From NCBI RefSeq assembly GCF_947486615.1, contig NZ_CANKUD010000002.1, positions 517,611-581,610 of the forward strand: a stretch of 64,000 nucleotides of DNA, read 5' to 3'. The translations under genes and the position numbers were made by a program. Below, piece by piece: positions 33,699 through 42,698 of this stretch. The notes under the pieces were generated by a model. It was given only the letters and a program-made list of their open reading frames with translations, was not told where the DNA came from and did not search any database. Numbering within the stretch: position 1 is the stretch's first letter; the number at the start of each line of letters is the position of its first letter. This DNA is from an uncultured Modestobacter sp. (GTDB lineage: Bacteria > Actinomycetota > Actinomycetes > Mycobacteriales > Geodermatophilaceae).

Positions 33699-34403
33699 GT
33701 GACCACGGACAGCACGGCGGACCAGGCGGAGCTGCTGGCGGCCGTCACCGAGCTCGGCAGCGCCCTGCGGGAGCTGGTCGACGCCTCGGTGAGGACGACG
33801 GCGGACCCCACCGAGCTGCGGGCCGCGACCGCCACGGCCCGCGAGCTCAGCGCCCGGCTGACGGCCTCCCGGCGCCACCGCGACCAGCTGCCGGTGCTGG
33901 ACGACCCGGTGCGGTTCCGTCGGGTCTTCAACCCGGTCACCGGGGTCGGCAGCGCGCTGGCCCCGCCGCTGGCGATCCGGCGCGAGGACGGCGGCGTGGT
34001 CGCCGAGGCGGCGCTCGGCCTGCCCTACGAGGGGCCACCCGGCTACGTGCACGGCGGCGTGAGCGCCCTGCTGCTGGACCAGCTGCTCGGCTCGGCCGCG
34101 ATGGTCGCCGGCCTCTGGGGCATGACGGCCCGGCTCGAGCTGGACTACCGCCGTCCGGTGCCGCTGGAGACGCCGATCGTGCTGCGCGCCGCGGTCACCG
34201 GCACCGCCGGCCGCAGGGTGCTGGTGAACGGCACGATCGCGCTGGCCGACGCTCCGGAGCAGCCGCTCGTGGAGGCCCACGGCGTCTTCGTCGCCCCGCG
34301 GCCGGAGCGCTCGGCGGAGTACTTCGGCTCGATCACCGACGCCGACGGACAGCACGCGCCGCCCGGCCGGCCCAGCGACGCCACGGCGGTCGCCGAGGAC
34401 TGA
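33699..34403 (+). CDS. Hotdog-fold thioesterase (PaaI/THEM4-like)
   Basis: 234 residues. The N-terminal 75 residues are helical and charged; the hotdog domain covers about 80-200, with GPPGYVHGGVSALLLDQLLG, the usual HGG-x(n)-D active-site helix, and ARLELDYRRPVPLETP. Such enzymes hydrolyse acyl-CoA esters. GTG 33699 is chosen as the first plausible start after the kinase gene. Confidence 0.8.
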   Translation: MTTDSTADQAELLAAVTELGSALRELVDASVRTTADPTELRAATATARELSARLTASRRHRDQLPVLDDPVRFRRVFNPVTGVGSALAPPLAIRREDGGVVAEAALGLPYEGPPGYVHGGVSALLLDQLLGSAAMVAGLWGMTARLELDYRRPVPLETPIVLRAAVTGTAGRRVLVNGTIALADAPEQPLVEAHGVFVAPRPERSAEYFGSITDADGQHAPPGRPSDATAVAED

Positions 34404-34540
34404 GGCGCACCGGGCGACCGGCCCACGAGGTCCATGTCGGACACTGGTGCCCGGGAATCCCCACCACTCCGATGGGGTTGCCTCACTGAACTGCGTCACC
34501 GGCCGGTGGCGCGCGCCGCCGTCCCCGGGAGCCCGACAGC

Positions 34541-35449
34541 GTGACGACCCCCGATCACCGGCTCACCCAGCTGCAGACGCTGGAGGCCGAGTCCGTCCAC
34601 GTGCTGCGCGAGGTGGCCGCCGAGTCCGAGCGGCCGGTGCTGCTGTTCTCCGGCGGCAAGGACTCCATCGTCATGCTCGAGCTGGCCCGCAAGGCCTTCG
34701 CGCCGGGCCGCATCCCGTTCCCGGTCATGCACGTCGACACCGGGCTGAACTTCCCCGAGGTGCTGGAGTTCCGCGATAAGCGGGTCGCCGAGCTGGGCGT
34801 CGAGCTGGTCGTCGCCTCCGTCCCGGACGCGATCGCCGCCGGCACCGTCCGGCAGGAGCCCAACGGCTCGCGCAACCGCATCCAGACGCCGGTGCTGCTG
34901 GACGCGGTCGAGCAGCACGGCTTCACCGCCCTGTTCGGCGGGGCCCGCCGGGACGAGGACAAGGCCCGGGCCAAGGAGCGGGTGTTCTCCTTCCGCGACG
35001 AGTTCGGCCAGTGGGACCCGAAGAACCAGCGGCCCGAGCTCTGGGACCTGTACAACGGGCGCACCCACCTCGGTGAGTCGATCCGGGTGTTCCCCCTGTC
35101 GAACTGGACCGAGCTGGACATCTGGGGCTACATCGCCCAGGAGGAGATCGCGATCCCCCAGCTCTACCTGGCGCAGGAGCGGGACGTCGTCGACCGGGCC
35201 GGGATGCTCTACGCGGTCAACCAGTTCATCACCCCGCGGGACGGCGAGCAGGTGCTGCACGAGAGCGTCCGGTACCGCACCGTCGGCGATGCGAACCTCA
35301 CGGCGGCCGTCCGCTCGACCGCCACCACGGTCGAGGAGGTCATCGCCGAGATCGCCGTGACCCGGCTGACCGAACGGGGCGCCACCCGCGGCGACGACAA
35401 GGTCAGCGACGCCGCCATGGAGGACCGGAAGAAGGAGGGCTACTTCTGA
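34541..35449 (+). CDS. cysD: Sulfate adenylyltransferase subunit 2 (CysD)
   Basis: 302 residues of the PAPS-reductase-like PP-loop family, with SGGKDS (37-42), LFGGARRDEDKARAKER and the C-terminal RKKEGYF typical of CysD. With the CysN GTPase it makes adenosine 5'-phosphosulfate from ATP and sulfate. GTG start. Its stop overlaps the cysN ATG. No cysC or cysH is present nearby. Confidence 0.96.
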   Translation: MTTPDHRLTQLQTLEAESVHVLREVAAESERPVLLFSGGKDSIVMLELARKAFAPGRIPFPVMHVDTGLNFPEVLEFRDKRVAELGVELVVASVPDAIAAGTVRQEPNGSRNRIQTPVLLDAVEQHGFTALFGGARRDEDKARAKERVFSFRDEFGQWDPKNQRPELWDLYNGRTHLGESIRVFPLSNWTELDIWGYIAQEEIAIPQLYLAQERDVVDRAGMLYAVNQFITPRDGEQVLHESVRYRTVGDANLTAAVRSTATTVEEVIAEIAVTRLTERGATRGDDKVSDAAMEDRKKEGYF

Positions 35450-36765
35450 TGAGCGCCGCAGAGAGCCCGATCGACGTCCACTCGGCCGCCGCCGAGCAGG
35501 CCCACGAGATCGCCGTCGCCCGCAAGGACATCCTGCGGATCGCCACCGCAGGCTCCGTCGACGACGGCAAGAGCACGCTGATCGGCCGGCTGCTGTACGA
35601 CAGCAAGGCGGTGTTCGAGGACCAGTACGCCGCGATCGAGCGGGCCAGCCGGGGCGACTACGTCGATCTGGCGCTGCTCACCGACGGCCTGCGGGCCGAG
35701 CGCGAGCAGGGCATCACCATCGACGTCGCCTACCGGTACTTCACCACCCCGCGGCGCACCTTCATCCTGGCCGACACCCCCGGGCACGTGCAGTACACCC
35801 GGAACATGGTCACCGGCGCCTCCACCGCCGACCTGGCGATCGTGCTGGTCGACGCCCGCAAGGGCATGGTCGAGCAGAGCCGGCGGCACGCCTTCCTCGC
35901 CTCGCTGCTGCGGGTGCCGCACCTGGTCGTGGCGGTCAACAAGATGGACCTGGTCGACTGGTCGGAGGAGGTCTTCGAGGGCATCCGCGACGAGTTCGCC
36001 GCCTTCGCCACCAAGCTCGAGGTACCCGACCTGACCGTCGTCCCGATCTCGGCGCTGCAGGGCGACAACGTGGTGACCCGCTCGGTGAACATGCCCTGGT
36101 ACGAGGGCACCTCGCTGCTGCACCACCTGGAGCACGTGCACGTGGCCAGCGACCGCAACCTGGTCGACGCCCGCTTCCCGGTGCAGTACGTGATCCGGCC
36201 GCAGTCCGACGCGTTCCACGACTACCGCGGCTACGCCGGCCGGGTCGGCGCGGGTGTGCTGCGCCCCGGCGACGAGGTGCAGGTGCTGCCCAGCGGGCTG
36301 ACCACCACGATCGCCGCGATCGACGGCCCCGACGGCCCGCTGGACGCCGCCTTCCCGCCGATGTCGGTGACGGTGCGGCTGGCCGACGACCTGGACGTCT
36401 CCCGCGGGGACATGATCTGCCGGCCGCACAACGCCCCGCAGGTCACCCAGGACCTCGACGCGATGGTCTGCTGGATGGCCGATGCCCCGCTGGTGCCGCG
36501 GATGCGGCTGGCGGTCAAGCACACCACCCGCTCGGTGCGGGCGGTGGTGAAGGACGTCCAGTACCGGCTGGACGTGAACTCGCTGCACCGCGACTCCGAC
36601 GCCGACAGCCTGGGCCTCAACGACATCGGGCGGGTCCGGCTGCGCACCACCCAGCCGCTGTTCGTCGACGACTACCACCGCAACCGGGTGACCGGCCGGT
36701 TCATCCTGATCGACGAGGCCACCAACGCCACCGTCGGCGCCGGGATGCTCACCCCCGCGGGCTGA
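35449..36765 (+). CDS. cysN: Sulfate adenylyltransferase subunit 1 (CysN GTPase)
   Basis: 438 residues: an EF-Tu-like GTPase with P-loop AGSVDDGKST (residues 34-43), DTPGHVQYTRNMVTGAS as G3 and NKMDLVDW as G4, then two beta-barrel domains. It drives APS formation by CysD with GTP hydrolysis. The protein stops after the barrels, so no APS-kinase (CysC) domain is fused, unlike mycobacterial CysNC. A perfect palindrome follows 14 bases after the stop. Confidence 0.96.
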   Translation: MSAAESPIDVHSAAAEQAHEIAVARKDILRIATAGSVDDGKSTLIGRLLYDSKAVFEDQYAAIERASRGDYVDLALLTDGLRAEREQGITIDVAYRYFTTPRRTFILADTPGHVQYTRNMVTGASTADLAIVLVDARKGMVEQSRRHAFLASLLRVPHLVVAVNKMDLVDWSEEVFEGIRDEFAAFATKLEVPDLTVVPISALQGDNVVTRSVNMPWYEGTSLLHHLEHVHVASDRNLVDARFPVQYVIRPQSDAFHDYRGYAGRVGAGVLRPGDEVQVLPSGLTTTIAAIDGPDGPLDAAFPPMSVTVRLADDLDVSRGDMICRPHNAPQVTQDLDAMVCWMADAPLVPRMRLAVKHTTRSVRAVVKDVQYRLDVNSLHRDSDADSLGLNDIGRVRLRTTQPLFVDDYHRNRVTGRFILIDEATNATVGAGMLTPAG

Positions 36766-36779
36766 TCCCTGCGGGGTGC

Positions 36780-36811
36780 CCGCGACGCCGTCCGGCCGGA
36801 CGGCGTCGCGG
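36780..36811. terminator. 32-bp perfect palindrome, bidirectional terminator
   Basis: Each arm is 16 bases, beginning CCGCGACGCC; no mismatch and no spacer. It sits exactly between the convergent cysN and small acidic protein genes. Confidence 0.7.
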
Positions 36812-36819
36812 CGCCCGTG

Positions 36820-37002
36820 TCAGGCCTGCGGGTCCGTGGCCGCGCCGGGCGCGGGGGTCTCGGCGGCCTCGCCGTTCCAATCCCTGCCGGCCTCGTCGGC
36901 GTTCTCGGAGGCGCTGTCGGTCTGGCCGGCGACGGTCTCGACCATCTCCTGGTCGGACAGCCCCTCACCGGCGGCCTCGGTGTGGCTGGTCGGCTCACTC
37001 AT
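36820..37002 (-). CDS. Small acidic protein, unknown
   Basis: 60 residues rich in Glu, Asp, Ala and Thr (MSEPTSHTEAAGEGLSDQEM at the start), almost certainly disordered. ATG 37002 is preceded by AGGAG with good spacing, and the palindrome at 36780-36811 closes the gene. No family recognised. The 75-base gap separates it from the RsbW-like gene on the same strand. Confidence 0.6.
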   Translation of the reverse strand: MSEPTSHTEAAGEGLSDQEMVETVAGQTDSASENADEAGRDWNGEAAETPAPGAATDPQA

Positions 37003-37077
37003 GCGACGACTCCTCAGTGTGGCGATCGCGGTCCCCCCGACCGTCCCCTCGGGGGGTGGGGCGCAAACCCGGGCCGA

Positions 37078-37482
37078 TCAGCCCCCGTCCGGCTCCCCGA
37101 CCCCGGCGGGCGAGAGCTCGAACCAGACCCGCTTGCCGCCGCGGTGCTCCTCGGCACCCCACCGGTCGGCGATCGAGGCGACCAGCCGCATCCCGCGACC
37201 GCGCTCCTCGGTGTGCGAGAGCTCCCGGACCACCGGCATGATCGCCGACCCGTCCAGCACGCCGATCCGCAGCCACGCCCCGGACAGCGACAGCTCCAGG
37301 GTGAGCACGTCGACGCCCGCGTGGTCGACGACGTTGGCCACCAGCTCGGTCACCAGCAGCTCGGCGTCCTCCCGGTCCTGCGGGGCGTGCCAGGTGCGCA
37401 GCACGTCCCGCACGAGCCGGCGGGCCAGCGGCACGCTGCTGGGGATCGGCGGCAGGTCGACGCTCGCGGTGTAGGAGGACAC
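37078..37482 (-). CDS. RsbW/SpoIIAB-like ATP-binding regulatory protein
   Basis: 134 residues of the HATPase_c_2 type. The N-box is LLVTELVANVVDHAG with N50; the G1-like box VLDGSA and RGRGMRLVASIADRWG follow. Such proteins are anti-sigma factors or serine kinases acting on anti-anti-sigma proteins, and many actinobacterial ones are unpaired. No STAS or sigma gene is adjacent, so the partner is unknown. GTG start. It diverges from an HTH gene across a palindrome-containing region. Confidence 0.85.
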   Translation of the reverse strand: MSSYTASVDLPPIPSSVPLARRLVRDVLRTWHAPQDREDAELLVTELVANVVDHAGVDVLTLELSLSGAWLRIGVLDGSAIMPVVRELSHTEERGRGMRLVASIADRWGAEEHRGGKRVWFELSPAGVGEPDGG

Positions 37483-37562
37483 GTCGTCTCATCTCGGCAG
37501 AACGGTTCCGATTGGGCGCAACTGTTTGGCCCACCGCCACTCTGACACCGATCCGTCTGGTT

Positions 37563-37578
37563 TGCAATGGCCATTGCA
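37563..37578. promoter_or_regulatory. 16-bp palindromic operator in a divergent promoter region
   Basis: TGCAATGGCCATTGCA is a perfect 16-bp palindrome. Related half-sites follow: CATTGCACGCAACGG (37588-37602) and GGTGCAACC (37619-37627). It lies between the RsbW-like gene and the HTH gene. The TAGGGT (37616-37621) box could be the HTH gene's -10. Confidence 0.6.
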
Positions 37579-37677
37579 TGTCACCCTCATTGCACGCAAC
37601 GGCCATTCAGTCCGGTAGGGTGCAACCGAGTGGTGGGCGCCAGTGACGTCCGCGCCAGCCGCGAGGAGGACGAGGAC

Positions 37678-38046
37678 GTGACCGGGACCGGCCCCGCCGG
37701 CGAGGACGACGCCACCCAGGCGCTGCGCACCCTCCTCACCGAGCTGGACTCCTGCACCGAACAGCTGACCCAGGCCCGGGCCCGCGCCGAGGCCCTGCTC
37801 GTCGCCCGCGAGTCCGGCCGCTCCTGGGCCGACGTCGTGGGCAACGAGCCGCGGCCGCTGATCGTGGAGCGGATCAGCACGGTGCTCGCCACGCTGTCCA
37901 CCGCCGGCCACGACTGGCGACGCGAGCAGGCGGCCGCGCTGCAGGCCGAGGACGTGAGCATCAACCGGATCGCCGCGATGTTCGGCGTCACCCGGCAGCG
38001 CATCTCCGCCCTGCTCAAGGAGACCGACGCCGACACCACCGACTGA
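37678..38046 (+). CDS. Small HTH DNA-binding protein
   Basis: 122 residues from GTG 37678, nine bases after GAGGAG; upstream GTGs at 37630 and 37633 in the same frame are alternatives (a -10-like TAGGGT lies nine bases before 37630). The N-terminal half is helical (LRTLLTELDSCTEQLTQARA). The C-terminus carries a resolvase-like helix-turn-helix, INRIAAMFGVTRQRISALLK. It may bind the palindrome in its own promoter region (inference). Confidence 0.75.
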   Translation: MTGTGPAGEDDATQALRTLLTELDSCTEQLTQARARAEALLVARESGRSWADVVGNEPRPLIVERISTVLATLSTAGHDWRREQAAALQAEDVSINRIAAMFGVTRQRISALLKETDADTTD

Positions 38047-38066
38047 CCAGCCCGCTCGGGCGGGGG

Positions 38067-41000
38067 TCAGCCGACGGCGACCTGGTCGATGGCCTTGTAG
38101 ACCCGCTGCTCGGAGACCGGCCGCGGCGTGCCGACGTGCTGGGCGAACAGCCCGACCCGCAGCTCCTCGATCATCCAGCGCACCCGCATCACCGGGTCGT
38201 CCGGCGCACCGGACGGCGGGACGGCGGTGCGCAGCCGCTCGTACTCCGCGGTCACCGCCGCCACCTGCGCCGTCCAGAGCTGGTCCCGGGCCGCGGTGGC
38301 CGGCAGCTTCTCCAGCCGGTAGGCCATCGCGGTCAGGTAGCGCACCAGGTCCGGCAGCCGCCGGCGCCCGGCGGTGGCGACGAACCCACGGTGCAGCAGC
38401 CCGCCCATCTGCCGGCGCAGGTCGGCGATCGCGGCCTCGGGCACCCGCCGTCCGGGTGCGGCGCCGATCGCCACGGCCACCTCCCGGGCCTGGGTGAGCA
38501 CCGCCTCCACCCGCCGGACGGCGTCGGTGGTCAGCGGCAGCAGCTGCTCCCGCGCGGCCGACACCAGGGCGGTGAACGCGGCCTCGGTGCGCGGCGGGCC
38601 ACCCGCGGCGGCGATCAGCTCGTCGGCCGCCGCGTCGACGCAGTCGGCCACCAGGTCGGGGATCTCGCCGTCCGGGTTGAACTGCAGTGCCAGCCGGGTG
38701 CGCGGCGCGATGCCCTTGACCACCTGCTTGACCGGCGAACCGGCGACCAGCACCAGCAGCCGCCGCGCGCCGCGCCAGCCCAGCCGGGTCGCCTCCGCCT
38801 CGCTCGGCACCACCCGGACGCCGACGGTGGCGCCCTCGTCGACCAGCGCCGGGAACGCGGTGACCACGTGCCCGCCGCGCTGCACCTCCACGGTGGCGGG
38901 CAGGTCGCCGAAGGTCCAGGTCGTCTCGCCGGTGCGCTCGTAGGTGGACGCCGCCCGGGCCAGGCTCGCCCGCGCCTGGGGGGCCACCTGGGCGCGCAGC
39001 GCGGACAGGTCCTTGCCCTGGGCGAGCGGCCGCTGCTGGTCGTCGAGCACCCGGTAGGTCGCCCGCAGGTGCGCCGGCACCTGCGCCGGCTGCCAGGCGT
39101 CGGGCGGGATGACCACGGAGGTGGCCCGGCGCAGCTCGCGCTCCAGCGCCGGCAGCAGCGGCTCGGTGACGTCGATGTGCGGCAGCACCTCGCGCACCCG
39201 GTCGGGGATCGGCACCAGCCCGCGACGCAGCTGCTTGGGCAGCGACCGCAGCAGCTCGGTGACCAGCTCGGCCCGCTGGCCGGGCACGGTGAAGGCCAGC
39301 GACTCCCCCGACGTCCGCGCGGCGACGGTGTCCAGCACGCCCAGCGGCACGTCGACGGTGACGCCGTCCTCGACCGCCCCGGGGGCGAACGCGTAGGACA
39401 GCGGCAGGGTCAGCCCCTGGGTCAGCCGCACCTCGTCCGGATAGTCCTCGACCTGCACCTGCCCGGCCGTGGCGGCGTTGGTGAGCATCTCCGGGGTGAA
39501 GGTGAGCAGGTCCGGAGAAGTGCGCCGGGTCTCCTTCCACCACCGGTCGAAGTGCCGGGTGGAGACGACGTCGGCGGGCAGCCGGGCGTCGTAGAGCTCG
39601 AACACCGTCTCGTCGTCCACCCGGATGTCGCGCCGCCGGGCGCGCTCCTCGAGCTCGGCGACCCGTTCGATCGCGGCCTGGTTCTCCCCCCAGAACCGGT
39701 GATGCGTCGTCCACTCGCCCTGCACCAGGGCGTGCCGGATGAACAGCTCGCGGCAGACGACCGGGTCGATCGAGCCGTACTGCACCCGCCGGCCCACCAC
39801 CAGCGGCAGGCCGTAGAGGGTGACCCGCTCGGTGGCGACGACCGACCCGCGCTTGGCGTCCCAGCGCGGCTCGCTGTACTGCCGGTTCACCAGGTGGTCG
39901 GCCAGCTTCTCGACCACCTCCGGGTCGACCCGGGCGACGGTGCGGGCGAACAGCCGGCTGGTCTCGACCAGCTCAGCGGCGACCACCCAGCGCGGCGGCT
40001 TCTTCGCCAGCGGCGTCCCCGGGGCGATCACGAAGCGGGTGTTGCGGGTGCCCAGGTACTCCCGGCCCGGACGGCCGGGCTTGCCGTCGCGCTGCTTGAC
40101 GGGTTCGGCCTGCATGCCGACCTGGGAGAGCAGGCCAGCCAGCAGCGCGGCGGTGACGCCGCGCTCGTCAGGGGCCGGGGCCAACGAGCCGGTGGTCATG
40201 CCGAGACGGCGGGCGGTGCTGCGCAGCTGGCCGTGCAGGTCCTGCCACTCGCGGATGCGGAGGTAGTGCAGGAACTCGCGCTTCACGGTGCGCCGGAACT
40301 GGTTGCCCGACAGGGCGTCCTGCTGCTCACCCAGGTACCGCCAGAGGTTGAGCAGCGCCAGGAAGTCGGAGTTCTCGTCGGCGAACCGCCTGTGCAGCTC
40401 GTCGGCGGCCTGCTGGTGCTCGGCCGGGCGCTCGCGCACGTCCTGCACGGTGAGCCCGGCGGCGATGACCAGCACCTCCTCCAGCACCCCGCGCCGGTCG
40501 GCCTCCACGACCATCCGGGCGATCCGGGGGTCCAGCGGCAGGGCGGCCAGCGCGCGGCCGGTCTCGGTGAGCTTCCCGTCGCCGTCGAGGGCGGCGAGCT
40601 CCTCCAGCAGGGCCAGGCCGTCGGCGACCGCGCGGCGGTCCGGCGGGTCGATGAAGGGGAAGTCGCTGACGTCGCCCAGATCGAGCGAGGCCATCTGCAG
40701 CAACACCGAGGCGAGGTTGGTGCGCAGGATCTCCGGGTCGGTGTACTCGGGACGGGCGTCGAAGTCGTCCTCGGTGTACAGCCGGATCGCGATGCCCTCG
40801 CTGGTGCGCCCGCACCGGCCCGAGCGCTGCCGGGCCGAGGCCTGGCTGATCGACTCGATCGGCAGCCGCTGCACCTTCGTGCGATGGCTGTACCGGGAGA
40901 TGCGCGCGGTGCCGGGGTCGACGACGTACTTGATGCCGGGCACCGTCAGTGACGTCTCGGCGACGTTGGTGGCCAGCACGATCCGGCGGCCGGTGTGCGA

Positions 41001-42029
41001 CTGGAAGACCTTGTGCTGGTCGGCGGCCGACAGCCGGGAGTAGAGCGGCAGGACGTCGATCGGCGTCCCGTTGCGCTCCGTCGTCCCGCCGAGGGCCTCG
41101 GCGGTGTCCCGGATCTCTCGTTCGCCCGCGAGGAAGACCAGCACGTCGCCCGGCCCCTCGGCGACCAGTTCGGCGCAGGCGTCCACGATCGCGGTGACCT
41201 GGTCGCGGTCGGGATCGGCCTGCGGGTCGTCGGGGTCGATGACGGGCCGGTAGCGGACCTCGACCGGGTAGGTGCGCCCGCTGACCTCGACAACCGGCAC
41301 CTGCGCGCCCTCGACGGAGAAGTGCTTGGCGATCCGGTCGACGTCGATGGTCGCCGAGGTGATGACCAGCTTCAGGTCCGGACGGCGGGGCAACAGCCGG
41401 GCGAGGTAGCCCAGCAGGAAGTCGATGTTGAGGCTCCGCTCGTGGGCCTCGTCGATGATGATCGTGTCGTACTGGCGCAGCATCCGGTCGCGCTGCACCT
41501 CGGCCAGCAGGACGCCGTCGGTCATCAGCTTCACCAGCGTCCGGTCGCCCACCTCGTCGGTGAACCGCACCTTCCAGCCGACGACGTCGCCCAGCGGGGT
41601 GCCGATCTCCTCGGCGATCCGCTCGGCCACCGTGCGGGCGGCGATCCGCCGCGGCTGGGTGTGCCCGATCCGGCCACGCACGCCGCGGCCGAGCTCCAGC
41701 AGGATCTTCGGCAGCTGGGTGGTCTTGCCCGATCCGGTCTCGCCGGCCACCACGACCACCTGCGAGTCGCGCAGGGCGGCGGCGATGTCGTCCCGGCGCT
41801 GACTGACCGGCAGCTCCTCGGGGTAGCTCACCACCGGGACGGCGGCGCGCCGGGCGACGATGCGCTGCTCGGCGGCGGCGACGTCCGCGGCGATCCGCTC
41901 ACGCTGCTGGGCGCGGGCGGCGGGGTCCTTGGTGCGGCGGGTCGCGTCGAGCCGGCGGCGCAGCCGGTGCTCGTCGGCCAGGGTGAGTGCGGACAGCCGG
42001 GACCGCAGGTCGTCGTGCGGGGTGGTCAC
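38067..42029 (-). CDS. hrpA: ATP-dependent RNA helicase HrpA
   Basis: 1,320 residues, the normal length for HrpA. Walker A GETGSGKTTQ (96-105), DEAH box in IIIDEAHERSLN, motif III TSATID and motif VI QRSGRCGRT are present, followed by the helicase-associated HA2, OB-fold and DUF3418 regions. It unwinds RNA and helps rescue stalled ribosomes. The frame is open further upstream, but GTG 42029 gives a normal N-terminus. It diverges from marR. Confidence 0.95.
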   Translation of the reverse strand: MTTPHDDLRSRLSALTLADEHRLRRRLDATRRTKDPAARAQQRERIAADVAAAEQRIVARRAAVPVVSYPEELPVSQRRDDIAAALRDSQVVVVAGETGSGKTTQLPKILLELGRGVRGRIGHTQPRRIAARTVAERIAEEIGTPLGDVVGWKVRFTDEVGDRTLVKLMTDGVLLAEVQRDRMLRQYDTIIIDEAHERSLNIDFLLGYLARLLPRRPDLKLVITSATIDVDRIAKHFSVEGAQVPVVEVSGRTYPVEVRYRPVIDPDDPQADPDRDQVTAIVDACAELVAEGPGDVLVFLAGEREIRDTAEALGGTTERNGTPIDVLPLYSRLSAADQHKVFQSHTGRRIVLATNVAETSLTVPGIKYVVDPGTARISRYSHRTKVQRLPIESISQASARQRSGRCGRTSEGIAIRLYTEDDFDARPEYTDPEILRTNLASVLLQMASLDLGDVSDFPFIDPPDRRAVADGLALLEELAALDGDGKLTETGRALAALPLDPRIARMVVEADRRGVLEEVLVIAAGLTVQDVRERPAEHQQAADELHRRFADENSDFLALLNLWRYLGEQQDALSGNQFRRTVKREFLHYLRIREWQDLHGQLRSTARRLGMTTGSLAPAPDERGVTAALLAGLLSQVGMQAEPVKQRDGKPGRPGREYLGTRNTRFVIAPGTPLAKKPPRWVVAAELVETSRLFARTVARVDPEVVEKLADHLVNRQYSEPRWDAKRGSVVATERVTLYGLPLVVGRRVQYGSIDPVVCRELFIRHALVQGEWTTHHRFWGENQAAIERVAELEERARRRDIRVDDETVFELYDARLPADVVSTRHFDRWWKETRRTSPDLLTFTPEMLTNAATAGQVQVEDYPDEVRLTQGLTLPLSYAFAPGAVEDGVTVDVPLGVLDTVAARTSGESLAFTVPGQRAELVTELLRSLPKQLRRGLVPIPDRVREVLPHIDVTEPLLPALERELRRATSVVIPPDAWQPAQVPAHLRATYRVLDDQQRPLAQGKDLSALRAQVAPQARASLARAASTYERTGETTWTFGDLPATVEVQRGGHVVTAFPALVDEGATVGVRVVPSEAEATRLGWRGARRLLVLVAGSPVKQVVKGIAPRTRLALQFNPDGEIPDLVADCVDAAADELIAAAGGPPRTEAAFTALVSAAREQLLPLTTDAVRRVEAVLTQAREVAVAIGAAPGRRVPEAAIADLRRQMGGLLHRGFVATAGRRRLPDLVRYLTAMAYRLEKLPATAARDQLWTAQVAAVTAEYERLRTAVPPSGAPDDPVMRVRWMIEELRVGLFAQHVGTPRPVSEQRVYKAIDQVAVG

Positions 42030-42112
42030 GGGGTCTCGCAGTTCCTTCCAGGGGGATGCCTCCAGGGTCTCACCCCCGACGGCGACGTCGCGCGGATCAC
42101 CATTCATGCGAG

Positions 42113-42149
42113 GTACAACTGGTTGCGTGCATCGCGCAACGGCTTGTAC
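42113..42149. promoter_or_regulatory. Nested dyad operator in the marR promoter
   Basis: Outer arms GTACAA (42113-42118) / TTGTAC (42144-42149) and inner arms GTTGCG (42122-42127) / CGCAAC (42135-42140), both centred on 42131, with symmetric 3-base gaps. A possible -35 TTGCGT (42123) and -10 TACGTT (42147-42152), 18 bases apart, overlap it; GTTGCAAC (42150-42157) follows. Confidence 0.65.
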
Positions 42150-42206
42150 GTTGCAACTGTTCCTCCGGCGCAGTGTGGCGCCTCCCGCCCGACGTCCGGA
42201 GCCCCG

Positions 42207-42698
42207 ATGACCGATCTCGCCGCGCCGGCCGCCGGTGCCGCACTGGGCGACGAGCTCGCCCGGCTCATGCGGGTCATGCACGCGTTCAAGGCACAGGGCC
42301 TGGGTGCCGAGGCCCGGGAACGCGCTGCCCACGTGCTGCTCTTCCCGCTCACCCGGCTCGGCCCGCTCCGTCAGGGCGCGCTGGCCGAGCTCGTGCACGC
42401 CGACCCCTCCACGGTCAGCCGGCACGTCACCCTGCTGGTCGACCGCGGACTGGTCCGCCGGATCGCCGACGAGCAGGACGGCCGCGCCAGCAAGCTGGTC
42501 GTCACCCCGGCCGGCGAGCAGGCCCTCGAGGCGCTGCGCGACGAACGCAACAGCCACCTGGCCACCGTGACCGCCGACTGGTCACCCGCGGAGCTGGACT
42601 CCTTCACCGCGCAGCTGCAGCGCTTCGTGCAGGACCTCACCGCTCACCTCGGTACCGCCGCCGGCGGCACCGCGAACGACTCCGAGAAGGACCGATGA
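42207..42698 (+). CDS. MarR-family transcriptional regulator
   Basis: 163 residues. The winged helix has GALAELVHADPSTVSRHVTL as recognition region and LVRRIADEQDGRASKLVVTP as wing. ATG 42207 is used; the very long upstream frame is antisense to hrpA. Its stop overlaps the start of an MFS exporter gene (ATGA), so it probably represses that exporter and itself through the dyad at 42113-42149. Confidence 0.9.
   Translation: MTDLAAPAAGAALGDELARLMRVMHAFKAQGLGAEARERAAHVLLFPLTRLGPLRQGALAELVHADPSTVSRHVTLLVDRGLVRRIADEQDGRASKLVVTPAGEQALEALRDERNSHLATVTADWSPAELDSFTAQLQRFVQDLTAHLGTAAGGTANDSEKDR

Noticed and set aside
34434..34544. 36-codon ORF ahead of cysD as a sulfur leader peptide
   Set aside because: It has a single Cys, lacks the VDLxR motif and has no clear ribosome-binding site.
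36995..37606. 203-codon minus-strand ORF overlapping the RsbW-like gene
   Set aside because: Out of frame with the recognisable ATPase, Arg/Ala/Gly-rich and without domains.
38136..40952. Long plus-strand ORF opposite hrpA (938 codons)
   Set aside because: It is the antisense shadow of a GC-rich gene, rich in Arg/Gly/Pro/His with no domain.
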